Positions 9,079-21,135 of a stretch of 64,000 bases of DNA are shown here, piece by piece. A program made the position numbers and the translations under genes. Source of the DNA: Raffaelea ambrosiae (taxonomy: Eukaryota > Ascomycota > Sordariomycetes > Ophiostomatales > Ophiostomataceae); NCBI GenBank assembly GCA_002778195.1, contig PCDI01000005.1, positions 2,356,124 through 2,420,123 of the forward strand, in the 5' to 3' direction. The stretch's first letter is position 1. Each line of letters opens with the position of its first letter. The notes beneath the pieces are model-generated. The model was not told where the DNA came from. It searched no databases and worked only from the letters and a program-made list of their open reading frames with translations.

Positions 9079-12000
9079 ATGGCGCCCCTGGTCGACAACC
9101 CGCAGATCAAGAGCGCCGAGCTCCTGATCCCGCTCTCGATCCACTACCATGCCTACGTGTGGCCGTTTGTGGTCATCTGGCCGGTTTTCCTGTACTTCTA
9201 CACGACGCCTGAGCTGTACGACCGGCACATCGGCGCGCAGGAGTGGACGGTGGTCTGGGTCGGCGCCATCCTGACGGTGCAGAGTCTGCTGTGGCTCAGC
9301 ACGCACTGGAGCGTCAATGTGCGTGCCATCTTCACGTCGGTGCGCACCAAGTCCATCGTGGACGCGCGCACCATCATGGTGATCCCGATCGCCAACGCGG
9401 GCACGGCGGATATTTGCAAGCTGGAGGACGTCAAGGTGAGTGAAAGAACGGACGCGGCCACGGTCGAGTCGGGACGATGAGAAATCAGCAGCAGCCTGGA
9501 TCTATACTGACTCGCCCTTCCATTCCCCCAGGTCGGCGACTCCGTCAACGTCTCGTTCATCTTCCAGAAGCGCCGCTTCCTCTACGACCCCGCCACCAAG
9601 TCCTTCACGACCCTGACCTACGAAATCGACGCCGAGCCCAAGCCGCTCGTCGGCAGCTTCCAGACGTCGCGCGGCATCACCAAGGCGGCCGAGCTCGAGC
9701 GCATCGAGCAGCACTACGGCACCAACACGTTCGACATCCCCGTGCCCACCTTCGGCGAGCTCTTCAAGGAGCACGCGGTGGCGCCCTTTTTCGTCTTCCA
9801 GGTCTTCTGCGTCGGGCTGTGGATGCTCGACGAGTACTGGTACTACTCGCTGTTCACGCTGTTCATGCTGGTCGCCTTTGAGAGCACGGTCGTGTGGCAG
9901 CGCCAGCGCACCCTGGTCGAGTTCCGCGGCATGAGCATCAAGCCCTACGACATGTGGGTGTTCCGCCTGGGCAAGTGGACCGAGGTGCCCAGCGACAAGC
10001 TGCTGCCGGGCGATCTCGTGTCCGTCTCGCGCACCAAGGAGGACAGCGGCGTCGCCTGCGACATGCTGCTCGTCGAGGGCACCGCCATTGTCAACGAGGC
10101 CATGCTGTCCGGCGAGAGCACGCCGCTCCTGAAGGACTCCGTCCAGCTGCGCCCGGCCGACGCCCCCCTCGACCCCGACGGCCTCGACAAGAACGCCTTC
10201 CTCTGGGGCGGCACCAAGGTCCTCCAGATCACCCACGGCACCGCCGACGAGGCCCGCCACAGCAGACTGGCCTCGGGCGTGCCCGCCGCCCCCGACGGCG
10301 GCGCCCAGGCCGTGGTCATCAAGACCGGCTTCGAGACGTCCCAGGGCAGCCTCGTGCGCACCATGATCTACTCCACCGAGCGCGTGTCGGCCAACAACGC
10401 CGAGGCCCTGCTCTTCATCCTGTTCCTGCTCGTCTTCGCCCTGGCCGCCTCGTGGTACGTCTGGGACGAGGGCGTCAAGAAGGACCGCAAGCGCTCCAAG
10501 CTGCTGCTCGACTGCGTCCTCATCGTCACCAGCGTCGTCCCGCCCGAGCTGCCCATGGAGCTGAGCCTCGCCGTGAACACCAGTCTGGCTGCCCTGGCCA
10601 AGTTTGCCATCTTCTGCACCGAGCCCTTCCGCATCCCCTTTGCCGGCCGCATCGACGTCGCCTGCTTCGACAAGACCGGCACCCTGACCGGCGAGGACCT
10701 GGTCGTCGAGGGCATCGCCGGTCTGGGTCTGGGCCACGCCGGCACCGACACGCCCCAGGAGTCGGACGGCGCCCACAGCCACATCACCCCGGTCCACGAA
10801 GCGGGCCTGGCCACGACTCTGGTCCTGGCCACGGCCCACGCGCTGGTCAAGCTCGACGAGGGCGAGGTGGTCGGCGACCCCATGGAAAAGGCCACGCTGT
10901 CGGCCCTGGGCTGGACGCTCGGCAAGAACGACGTTCTCTCGCACAAGCCGGCGACGGGGCTGGATGCCATTTCCGGCACCACCGGCACCGTCCAGGTCAA
11001 GCGCCGCTTCCAGTTCTCGTCGGCCCTGAAGCGCCAGAGCTCCGTGGCCACGGTGCACGGCCGGGACAACGCCACGGGCGAGCGCATCCAGGGCACGTTT
11101 GTGGCCGTCAAGGGCGCGCCCGAGACCATTCTCAAGATGCTGGTGACCGTGCCCGCGGACTACGAGGAGACCTACAAGTACTTTACGCGCATGGGCTCGC
11201 GCGTTCTCGCGCTGGCCTACAAGCAGCTGTCGACGGAGAAGGAGCTCGGCTCCGGCAAGATCAACGATCTCAAGCGCGAGCAGGTCGAGGCCCACCTGAC
11301 GTTTGCCGGCTTCCTGGTGCTGCACTGCCCGCTCAAGGAGGACGCCAAGGAGGCCGTGCAGATGCTCAACGAGAGCAGCCACCGCGTGGTCATGATCACG
11401 GGCGACAACCCGCTGACGGCCGTGCACGTGGCCCGCGAGGTCGAAATCGTCGACCGCGACGTGCTGATTCTCGACGTGCCCGACCACGGCGACGGCGGCA
11501 AGGACCTGGTGTGGCACAGCGTCGACGACAAGGTGCGCATCCAGGTGGACCCGACGAAGCACATCGACCCCGAGATCCTCCGCACCAAGGACCTGTGCGT
11601 GACCGGCTACGCGCTCGCGCAGTTCAAAGGCCAGGTGGCCTGGTACGATCTGCTGCGGTACACCTGGGTCTACGCCCGCGTGTCGCCCAAGCAGAAGGAG
11701 GAGATCCTGCTCGGCCTCAAGGACATGGGCTACTACACGCTGATGGCCGGCGACGGCACCAACGACGTCGGCGCCCTCAAGCAGGCCCACATTGGCGTGG
11801 CCCTGCTCAACGGCACCCAGGACGACCTGGTCCGCATCGCCGACCACGCCCGCAACACCAAGATGAAGGAAATGTACCAGAAGCAGGTCGACATGATGGC
11901 CCGCTGGGGCCAGCCCGCGCCGCCCATCCCTGTCATGATCGCGCACCTGTACCCGCCCGGCCCGTCCAACCCGCACCTGCACAAGGCCGTGGAGCGCGAG

Positions 12001-13288
12001 GCCCAGAAGAAGGGCATCTCGCCCGAGGAGTATGCCCGCGTCTACGTGCCCGGCGGCGCCAACGCCGGCATCGAGACCATCACCACGCCCGCTGCCCAGC
12101 AGCTGATCAATCACAACCAGCACCAGACGCCGCAGCAGCAGCGCCAGGCCGAGATGCAGGCCAAGGCGGCCAGCCTGGCCGACAAGTTCACGTCCAGCAT
12201 GATGGAGACGGAGCTGGACGACGAGCCGCCATCGCTCAAGCTGGGCGATGCCTCGGTGGCCGCGCCCTTTACCAGCAAGCTGCGCAACGTCGTGGCCATC
12301 CCCAACATCATCCGCCAGGGCCGGTGCACGCTGGTGGCCACGATCCAGATGTACAAGATCCTGGCGCTCAACTGTCTGATTTCGGCGTACTCGCTCAGCG
12401 TCCTGTACCTCGAGGGCATCAAGTTTGGCGACGGCCAGTACACCATCAGCGGCATGCTCATGAGCGTGTGCTTCTTGTCCATTTCGCGCGCCCGCTCGGT
12501 CGAGGGCCTCTCCAAGGAGCGGCCGCAGCCCAACATTTTCAACTTTTACATTATCGGTTCCATCCTCGGCCAGTTTGCCGTCCACGTCGCTACGCTGATC
12601 TACATTGCCAACTTTTGCGAGCAGATTGCGCCGTAAGTCTAGCCTGTTCCCCGGGTTTTCCCTGTTTTGTTTCTTGTCTTTTTTTTTTTCTGTTCTTTTT
12701 GCCCCCGTATGCCCATCCACTAACTTTCCCAGTCGGAGCGGTGATGTCGACTTAGAGGCCGAGTTCTCTCCCTCGCTGCTCAACAGCGCCGTCTACCTGC
12801 TGCAGCTCATCCAGCAGATCTCGACGTTCGCCGTCAACTACCAGGGCCGCCCCTTCCGCGAGTCACTGTCCGAGAACCGCGGCATGTTTTACGGTATTGT
12901 TGGCGTCACCGGCATTGCGTTCGCCTGCAGCACCGAGTTCATCCCCGAGCTCAACGAGGCCATGAAGCTCGTGCCGTTTACGGACCAGTTCAAGACCACC
13001 ATGACGGGCGTCATGATCATTGACTACGTCGCCTGCTACCTCATTGAGATCGTGCTCAAGTACCTCTTCTCCGACCTGCGCGCCCGCGACATTGCCGAGC
13101 GCCGGCCCGAGCAGCTCCAGCGCGAGCTTGTCCGCAAGGAGGCCGCGAAGCTGGTCAAGGACGCCGAGGAGGAGAAGAAGCGCCTGGAAAAGGTGGCCGA
13201 GTTTGAGCGCCGGCTGGAGGAGCGGCGCGCCCGGCTGAACGAGGCGATGAACCCGCGGCCGCAGGTGGCACGGGTGCCGGCGGCATAG
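9079..13288 (+). CDS. SPF1: P5A-type ATPase of the endoplasmic reticulum (Spf1 homologue)
   Basis: Three exons, 9079-9435, 9532-12632 and 12733-13288, give 1337 aa; introns of 96 and 100 bp have GT-AG ends and preserve the frame. The P-type hallmarks are intact: the phosphorylation motif DKTGTLTGEDL (10669-10701), TGDNPLTAVHVA in the P/N region and the hinge AGDGTNDVGALK. The P5-specific transmembrane motif PPELPMELSLAVNTS is also present. The N-terminus has the extra hydrophobic hairpins of P5A enzymes, and the C-terminus ends in a charged, Glu/Arg-rich cytosolic tail. Spf1 works in the ER membrane as a transmembrane-helix dislocase that removes mislocalised tail-anchored or mitochondrial proteins, and it affects ER ion and sterol balance. 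The family is about 1200-1300 aa, so the length is normal. The start is the first ATG and gives the conserved VDNPQIKSAELLIP beginning. Confidence 0.95.
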
Positions 13289-16200
13289 AAAAGTTGAGAG
13301 GAAAAGAAGAAAGCGAGATGGGGGTGGTTGGAAGAAAAAAAAAAGAAGTTCCAGGACAACAGAACATGGTCACCCACACGCCCCACATCCTGTCGAACCA
13401 ACAAGCAGACGATGGGGTCTGCTTGGCACGTCGGATAGACGATTATGATCTCCGTTTCGTTTGACAGTGGATATTTGTTGGAGAGTTGAACCTACGAGTA
13501 CACAAAGAGGCAGCGAGTGGCCTGTTCGCTGACATGGCATGGCTGACAACTTTTTGGATTGAGTGGGGAAAAAATGGCCCAAGTCTACTTTTGTCTACTT
13601 TTCTCATGCCGTCATTCCTACACACTCTCGCCTACTTTCACAATGCCAATTGATATCTTCCTACACATATATACACACTTCGCCCCCAACTGCATAGGAG
13701 AGCGTCGGGGAAAGTCGGCGGGAAAGGAGGAGAGAAGACAGCGGGAACGGAGACCAGTTCAAAAGCTGAACGTATGTTAATATCCCGAACAAAGGCGGAG
13801 GGTGAAGGGCAGATTCTTCGGGACGTGATTTTTCGCGAGGATAGATTCCCTACTTTTTCTATTGTTAGTGCTTTGTTTTTGTTTTTGTTTTGTTTGTTCT
13901 CTCTGTATGTAACAAAAACATAGAAGTTTTGTAGTAAAAAAGACAGAGCATTGCTTTGGCATTTGTGGCATTTCCTCTCTTTGGCACCTTTCGTCCACCA
14001 CCTATCTGAAACCGTATTGTTTTCGGACTCTTTCTTGATTGAGACACCGGGTTCACGATTCTAAATCTCCATCTCGAGATTCAAGTGCGACTTATGAAAA
14101 GGGGCAGCGGCCTCGACTCTGGCTGCCCGCCGGTGTGCCTGAATAGATATTCACCGGAGCGGTATTTCCAGACGTTCTGATTTGTCTGTCTACGAGAAGA
14201 AGGAATCCTACATTGTGGCTTGACGCCTCTCAGAGTTGACAAGTCTGGGCATCACGTGAAAACACACACCAAACTAAGACGCTTGTGTCAGTGTTGAACA
14301 AAGAGAATGCAACGCCCAGCACCATGCTGTCTCCCTTGCAGGACCATTTCTCTTTGTTCTTCCGAGAGCGTGTCCACACAGGTGTGAGTGGGAGGGGGGA
14401 GAGGAATGCAAGCGATTGGTAGAAGAGGAAAAGACCTTATCAAGCAAGCTCTTGTGTTAGTTGCGACTTGCCAACGCCGGGACGTGGTCAACAGTTTCTT
14501 CGCATGCGGTTAGTTGCGGAAGTGGCTCGAGCAGATACGAAGTTGAGGAAAGACAACCAAGGCCACAGAACAGGGAAAAGCAATTTTTTAAAGAGTGTCG
14601 ATCTGGACTGGAGCCGCCTGCCCATCGCATCGAGCTTGGGCCTCGGCCGTTATTGGGGTAAGGCCTAGACAAGGCAAAAGCAAATGTGGGCAGAAAAAAA
14701 AAAGAAAGAAGAGACCGGGAGGGAGTACGAAGAGTCGAGAGTCCGGACAAAGAAAAGGAGAGAACTGGCAAGCGAGTCTCGACCTTGGGTGGGAAAAGCA
14801 GTGCGGTCCAGGCCCTTTAAGAGTGCCCGGGTGGTTGAACAAGCTGCTTTCCCTACCAGTGTCTTCTCCTTGCCCTGGGGAGGGAAAATCTTGTGTGGAG
14901 TTTTCGTCTGGGAGTTGTGTCTGCGTACGAGTACTCTATGACGAATCTGTTCTCACAACGTGTCTGCTTCGTCAACAAATGCCATGGATTGTCACAATCG
15001 TCCGTTTGTAGCTTCTTTGTGCCGTAATTTCTTCTGACGGGTACGTGTACTTTTCGTTGATATTAGGCCTTGAAGGCCCTTTCTTTTTTCCTTTTCTTTT
15101 TGTTGACGACCACACCTATTTGCATTCTTTGTTCGTTTACGTTTGCGATCGGCACAAGTTGAGATACTCGGTACGGAGTTGTCTTGTCTACATTCTAAGA
15201 TTTGGCATGGCGATTGACAAGTGGAATTTTTGATGTTGCTTTCGAAGCTGATCGTCCCCGGAGACTTCGGCAATCCAACAACCGACAGCCGAGTCGGGGG
15301 GCGTCGGAGTCGTCTCAGACTTTGGCAGTTGACAACTTCTTCCATAATGTTTTACGCAGCAATCCACAACGGTCTGGGCACGGTAGTCTGGGGGCGAGGC
15401 GGTTTAGAAAGAAAAGGGACAAAAAAAACAAACCACTTCTTCAAGTTGGGCTCCGCGGATGAGCCCATTTTACGAGGCCGTTCCGCATCTGTTGAGAGGC
15501 AACGTATCCGAGCCAAGAGAACCCTGGAGAAAAAACAGGTCGGACGTCAAATCATCGATGCCGAGACAGGTCAGCCGGACAGCCGGTCAGAAACAACAAG
15601 CGCAAGTAGCAGCCGTCCAAGGATAGCAGGTCCAAATCGTACGGGTGTCTGCAAGACCACAGAAGTGCGTAGACCAGTGTCCAACAGAGACGGCGGCGAA
15701 CCAGGCCGATGCCAACGCCGATAAAACATCACGTGCATGGACAAGTGGTCTCTTTCTCTCTTCCCATTTGAAAAACCAACAGATTTTGTCTACAGGGTGC
15801 GGTTGTGTGTGCTGTGTGGTCCCGCTCGCTGCGATGTGGTCGATCGAGGCTTTTGCCACCCACAGCAACAAGCCTCCATATAATCTTCATCCCTTGACAG
15901 CGCGGACAAGAGCAAGTCTCTGCCACCACTTCCCTTTTTTTTTCGACTTTGAACTGTCTCAGCCCTCCCTTGCTTTCATTTGTCAGACAGTCTCCCCATC
16001 TCTTGTCAGGAATGCACCTTGCTTCCGTATGGCTACAGTCTGTTGGTGTGGGTATGGTCTGGCCCCGGGCTTGCCTTGGCCTTTGGAGGACCATCTTAGC
16101 CCATTTTGCGTCCTGTTTTCCTCCACTGGCCCTTTTCACTTGCTCTTTTTTGGCCCATGTCAGTTGGTCCTTGGTCCAGCCACAAGTCGGACACTAAGCA

Positions 16201-16942
16201 CACCCGTCCAGCTCCAGCCAGTCCAGAGCCTCTGTTTTCTTTGTCTCTTTGCCTGTGACGGATGGCCTTAACAGTTTCTCCCTCTTTTTCCGCATCCTAG
16301 TCCAGATCAGGTCTGGCCATGTCTTGGGGCATACGAGCGTGCTGAGCAAGCCTGTACGTATCGTCTCCCCCGTCGTAGGCAAGCTATTGTCCAGCTTTTC
16401 TCGTACGAGCAGGTCTCCTCTTTCGAGCGGCAGGCCGCGGCCTCGACCAACGTCAGTCAGCCGCAACGCCAACGCTTGTGATCGGCACAGTTCTCCGCTT
16501 TCTCTGCCCTGTATCTACACCATGGCTCGATGTTCCCGATACTGTGTATGTTGATCCTGGAGAGGGGGACGAGCATGCTGAGCTCTGGCTCTCCCTGCGA
16601 AGCGTTATAAGAATGGGAAGCCATCCCTTCCGCCCTGATCAACAGTCTCTTTCTCTCCTGTCCTCGATGATTTCATCTCTCCTTAATTCCATCTCTCCCT
16701 CCCCCTTTTTTTGGATTGTCTCACAACCACGTTCTCCTTCATACTTTCTTCAACGGGTCTAAGCAAACCACCTACATCGACCAGCTCCACCTAGCAATCG
16801 ACGTGCATAGAGAGTCTATCTGCAAGCCGGCAGGACTAGCAGAGCACCTGCATATCCGTTTCTGGGGGATCTTCGAAATCCAAGCATAGATCCCCGACTT
16901 TTCTTTCTTCACACGTTCCACCCCCCTTTACACTCCTACACC
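13289..16942. other. Long gene-free interval (3.65 kb)
   Basis: This is the longest region of the left half without a supported gene. Several 60-200 codon frames exist (14595-15011, 15221-15724 and 15645-16271 plus) but none shows a domain, a signal peptide or consistent splice structure. The part at 16600-16900 is C/T-rich and probably forms the leader of the gene starting at 16943, with TTATAAGAAT near 16604 as a weak TATA candidate. The composition is mixed, with no terminal repeats. A long regulatory region or unrecognised noncoding transcript remains possible. Confidence 0.5.
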
Positions 16943-18427
16943 ATGACGGCCAGCGTGATGCCTCTGCCCAAGTCGGGTTCTCTCTCAGAAAGCTTTGACG
17001 AAAAGAAGGCCATGGCCATGACCAAGGAGAAAGAGCCCGGCTTCTTTGGCCGTCTCTTGGGAAAGAAGTCGCGCAAGAACGCCAGACAGCAGAGTGAAGT
17101 CCCCGAGGCGGTGACTTCCACAAAGGCCGCCCCTGCTTCTGCTCTGACTCCCGCATCGGTTGGCACGACCACAACAACGGTGACGGCTTCGCCGGCACCA
17201 AAGACGCACCGGCAGAGCAACAATGCTGCCAAGGGCCGCCGATCCAGCGTGCCCACCGGGCGGCGTTCCCATTCGAGCAACAGCAGCACCAGCCACCGCC
17301 CCAGCGAGCTCCGCTTCCTAGCACTCAACGACAAGGGCCAGCCCATGGCCATCAACATCACCATCGCGCAAGACGCCACCAGGACGGCTCCCAAGCACGG
17401 CGGCAGAAGCAGCCCTTCTCCAGGCACGCCCCTGCCCAAGGTGTACGATGTGACGCCATCCAAGCCTGCTGCTGCTGCTGCTGCTGCTGCTGCCGCAGAG
17501 GCGACGCGCCAACCCAAAGACAAGCACCACCACCGCTTCAGCATCACCTCCTCCGCGCGCAAACACAAGACGCGCCCGGACAGCACAGCATCCAGCGCGT
17601 CGGCCAGCCACTCAACGACCACCACCACGCCGTATGTGCCCCGGCATGCGGGCGCCGACTTTGGCTCCATGGCCATGCCCACGGCCTACCGCGACAGCGG
17701 CCTGTACGTGCCCCACCGCGACTCGGACGCCGCCCGCACCCGGGCCTCTGCCGAGTTCTTGCAGCAGATGGCCAATCAAGCCCAAGCCGCTGTCGGCGGT
17801 AGCAGTCGCCGGCCATCGGCCGTGCCCTCCGTGGCCGTCTCCGATGGCAGTGATGGGGAGGTGAGCAGCAACAACACCATCGCGAGCAAGCCGTCGTCCG
17901 TGCGGCCCTCGTTGGCGAGCAGCGCCCACGGACGGCCCGTGTTTGACATGGACTGGACGGCCGCGTCGTCGTCGCTGTACCGACAAGAGCGGGCCCGCCG
18001 CCCCGAGTCGGTCGCGTCTTCGGAAGACGGCAGCGAGGCGGGGGCTGCTTCTGCTGCTGGCACCAACAGCGCGCGGTCCAGCTATCTGAGTGTCTGCTCC
18101 ACGGCCACAACCTGGTCCACCATGACGACCGCGACGACCACCAGCAGTGTCAGCGGCCAGCGGTACTCGATGATGAGTTCCCGGCGGCCGTCCATGCCGT
18201 TTACGGCCGTGAAGGAGGAGGACGAGGAGGAAGACGAGCGCGAGGACGAGGAGGACGATGCGCGGCCCGGCCGCGCATCGTTGTCGTCGTGTGGCCGCAA
18301 GGCGTCGGTAGCGAGCAGCGTGGGCAAGAAGGTGTCGTCGTACATCAAGCCGCCGCGGGTGCCAGACGACGTGCATCCGGCACAGTTCTCCGAGGCGTCC
18401 CAGACGAGGATCTGCATGGACGACTGA
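16943..18427 (+). CDS. Ser-rich, low-complexity protein of unknown function
   Basis: A single exon of 494 aa starting MTASVMPLPKSGSLSESFDE; the ATG follows a C/T-rich leader. The N-terminal 55 residues are basic and ordered (GFFGRLLGKKSRKNARQQ). A Ser/Thr/Ala-rich region follows, interrupted by the ordered segment ELRFLALNDKGQPMAINI (about residue 123), an Ala tract from (GCT)n at 17468-17494, and several SRRPS/RPS-type basic-Ser sites that look like kinase targets. Residues 420-440 are Glu/Asp-rich, and the C-terminus has SYIKPPRVPDDVHPAQF and ends RICMDD. There are no membrane segments. I do not recognise the family. The composition resembles fungal signalling or cell-polarity scaffold proteins, but no function is assigned. 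Codon use is like the neighbours, so it is probably a real gene. Confidence 0.7.
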   Translation: MTASVMPLPKSGSLSESFDEKKAMAMTKEKEPGFFGRLLGKKSRKNARQQSEVPEAVTSTKAAPASALTPASVGTTTTTVTASPAPKTHRQSNNAAKGRRSSVPTGRRSHSSNSSTSHRPSELRFLALNDKGQPMAINITIAQDATRTAPKHGGRSSPSPGTPLPKVYDVTPSKPAAAAAAAAAAEATRQPKDKHHHRFSITSSARKHKTRPDSTASSASASHSTTTTTPYVPRHAGADFGSMAMPTAYRDSGLYVPHRDSDAARTRASAEFLQQMANQAQAAVGGSSRRPSAVPSVAVSDGSDGEVSSNNTIASKPSSVRPSLASSAHGRPVFDMDWTAASSSLYRQERARRPESVASSEDGSEAGAASAAGTNSARSSYLSVCSTATTWSTMTTATTTSSVSGQRYSMMSSRRPSMPFTAVKEEDEEEDEREDEEDDARPGRASLSSCGRKASVASSVGKKVSSYIKPPRVPDDVHPAQFSEASQTRICMDD

Positions 18428-19294
18428 GGTTTCTGTGCAGTTGCATGAGGAGTTATTTATAATTTTCTGTACGAGTTGCTGTTGTTTCTATTGTGGGATA
18501 TGTCGTTTAAAGGGACATGGGTCGGAGGTCAACTGGATTGGGCGTTTGGGACTCGGCGTACAGGTGTCTGCATTCATAATTTATATGAAATCTCTCGATG
18601 CGACGACCAAAGAACCACTTCTGCGACTTTGTGATGAAAACCGTGACATCTGTGATGTGTATCCGGACAACTTCCGCCCAGATAGCATGGTGGCGGTAGT
18701 TTATGAGCAGGAGAGCAGAATGGGTTGTATAAGCCAAGCTTGGGATCAACTCGACAGCCTGGGGTAGCCAGGGAAGTGCAGCATTTATATTTATAGTGTA
18801 GCCGGCCAGACAAGTAAATAATAACAAATATGTAAACAAGGAAATACGCGACTAAACGAAGATGTAAAAAAAATATAATGTACTATTCTGTGCTGAAGAT
18901 TTCATTGGAATTGCCGATAGACACAAGAGTCGTACTTGGACACCCCACCCCAAAAAGGCAGAGGCGCGGTTTAAACAAACAGAGGAGGTAATAGCTGTTT
19001 AATCCAAACGTTAATTGTAATTAAATGGTAGCGATTGTGTTTGGATAGCTGCCTGATAGCCTTGTTTAACAAATGAATATAGGTAACACAAGCCCCACAA
19101 CTTGTGAATAACTAGGCAAGCAATAACCCAACTCTCTAAATTAGTATAAAGATTTTTTAATTTTCTGAGGGACGCTCTATAACTTTCTGTTCATCCCATT
19201 AAAGCCTTACACCACTTGTTTCAATATCTTATTGGCCCTTTTTTCTCTTCTTGTCTTTTGATTTTAAACTTTTAAGAAATTTTTTTTTCCGAAT
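18428..19294. other. 3' flank and left part of an AT-rich island
   Basis: After the stop of the Ser-rich gene the sequence becomes progressively AT-rich from about 18780. No gene is supported; the 110-codon frame at 18435-18767 lies in what should be the 3' untranslated region and shows no domain. Confidence 0.5.
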
Positions 19295-21100
19295 ATGGAT
19301 GTCGTCGAGCAAGGCCTTCGACTGTGTGGAGTTGAAGTTGCTCCAGCTGTTTTATACTTTTTGAGTATGTTGTTTGAAAGTTTACATCTACTTTATTTTT
19401 GCTTTTCTTTATTTTATTCTTATTATTTAAAAAAAATCTTTAACCATTTAATATTACTAGACGCGATGAAAGAAAAAAAGCAACGGTCCTTTTAACCAGC
19501 ATATAGATACGTTCGCAGAGACATTAAAGGGAACAGCCAATACGCTGAAAGCACAAGAAAATCTGCCCATCCATAACCTCATGAACAAAATGCCATCTAG
19601 TCGGTATGAGACGGGCAATCTAATAATTCTGGACATGTTCACCGAAGATGTCACGATCTGCACATTTATACAGCTACAGTCGGAAAAGAATCCAATCAAG
19701 ATTAGCCGGAAGATCCAGTCAGATCCAATACCGGCTGTTTTAATTCCGAAAGAGGTCGAGCAAAGCGTCGTCTGCTAACTATGTAACGCAATGCTGTCCC
19801 TGGACGATGCGGATATGATTGTGGACAGCACAATCAATAAACCCGAAAAGCTCAGAGCTCTAGAAGTGGAGCTGCGCGGCTAGGAGGTTCTGGTAGGTAT
19901 ATTCACGTGTTCTAGTCTCTGTTTCTTTTGCGTTGTACTCCTATTGTTATAGCCTAGCAAACGTTGTCTGACAAGCAACACAGAAAGCTATGTATATCAA
20001 TCTCTGGCCAGATCAGTTGCCGTCGGCAGAGAACGCAAACAAGAACCCGACACATTTTCAAGCCATCCTCAAGCTCTTAGCTTGCGCAAAGCAAGCAGTG
20101 CTGTCAATTGGCGAAACGGGCTTCCGTCATCGGGCCGCCGTGAACCCGGTGGAGAAACTGAGTGTTGAAAAACTATCTCAAGCTAGTAACAAGACGAGGT
20201 CTAAAGCTACCAGGGTTGCCACTGCTCTAGAGTCTACTCCAGAAGCATCTCTGAAGACGACTCCAGACATAGACCAGCCCGCGTGTAGTCTTGGAGCGCT
20301 GTCTATTACAGCTGAGAGCTAGCCGCTCGGCAGCTTTAATATAGAGGCTCCTATTTCAACAGTGAGTATGTTATCTTTCGTTGGTTTTAGATGAATATAT
20401 TTGGATTTCTAACTATCAAATAGTCCACACAAGGCCACCCCCTTCCGAGCTATACACAGCCCCCAACCCCCAACAGCCCAGAAGCAAACCTAGAAGAAGA
20501 AGAAGATTAATTAAAAGCCATTACAACTATCTGAGATAAGCAAGGTAATCAAGTTGATTCTTTTTTCCCGAGCGGTATATAAGCTAATCGTAAGGGGGGA
20601 AATAGAATTATTTGTCTTTGATCGGCGAATTTGGCTTCAAGCTATATCATCGGCGGCTGTTACCCATCTTTCTCGATTTTTCAAGGGTCATCGAAGTGTT
20701 ACCTTTTTTGATAAGTTCGCGGCTTGATCATTTTCTCTTTTACATTTACTTGATTTTATTAGATCTTGTTCCTTACCAACTGTATATTATTAGCCTTTGA
20801 GTATATTTTATTCTTTCCAGGAGGGTTGTTTTTATATGTTTTAATCAAACTATTTGTTTTATTTGAGGTGTTTAAAACGACAGGATGATGGAAATAATGA
20901 TAGTCAAGGATGATTTACACCTCGCATCACGCCCAAGCCATTCACGACGGTTTCTGAGATTTCCTTCTCGTATAGAAAGACAAACTCAAGAAAAAAAATA
21001 CAAGAAACCCCCCCACAGATTGGACAATTTTAAAATAAATCTTGGTATTTTATTTTTATCTTTGTTCTTCATACCGTGAGATCCTATCATTACAAAACGC
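18780..21100. other. AT-rich island
   Basis: The composition drops sharply from the GC-rich flanks to a sequence full of A/T runs (for example 18860-18900, 19140-19300, 20540-20880 and 21030-21070). The change is visible by eye across about 2.3 kb and returns to GC-rich coding sequence at the FIP1 stop. It contains the decayed gene at 19295-20510. No terminal repeats or transposase/reverse-transcriptase motifs were found, so it is not called a transposon. Confidence 0.6.
19295..20510 (+). pseudogene. Decayed multi-exon gene in the AT-rich island (C-to-T type nonsense codons)
   Basis: A coherent reading frame can be followed in parts. The first is 19295-19364 (MDVVEQGLRLCGVEVAPAVL) before a GTATGT donor. 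The second is about 19481-19892, protein-like, with stops TAA at 19776-19778 and TAG at 19880-19882. The third is 19984-20361 (AMYINLWPDQLPSAENANKN), after a GTAGGT...ACACAG intron, with TAG at 20320-20322. The last is 20424-20510, after GTGAGT...AAATAG, ending in an EEEED cluster and TAA. The last two joins keep phase. All three internal stops can arise from CAA or CAG by C-to-T change in a CpA context, the signature of repeat-induced point mutation. The link between the first and second parts is not in phase, so an indel or another start is possible. The family is not recognised. Confidence 0.5.
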
Positions 21101-21135
21101 TATATAGCTCATTGGTTCCACCCTGCGCGATATTG

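Noticed and set aside
9502..12783. 1093-codon open frame on the minus strand
   Set aside because: It lies exactly antisense to SPF1 and is a by-product of GC-rich third positions; it is Arg/Gly/Leu/His-rich with no domain. The same applies to the long frames antisense to SEC7 (29038-32754 plus), the glutaminase (4850-7573 plus) and the M3 peptidase (55659-58211 minus).
18435..18767. 110-codon plus-strand frame after the Ser-rich gene
   Set aside because: It sits in the expected 3' untranslated region, has no domain, and is overlapped by an equally long minus-strand frame.
18780..21100. Transposable element in the AT-rich island
   Set aside because: No terminal inverted or long terminal repeats, and no reverse transcriptase, integrase or transposase motif could be read; only a decayed gene of unknown family is supported.
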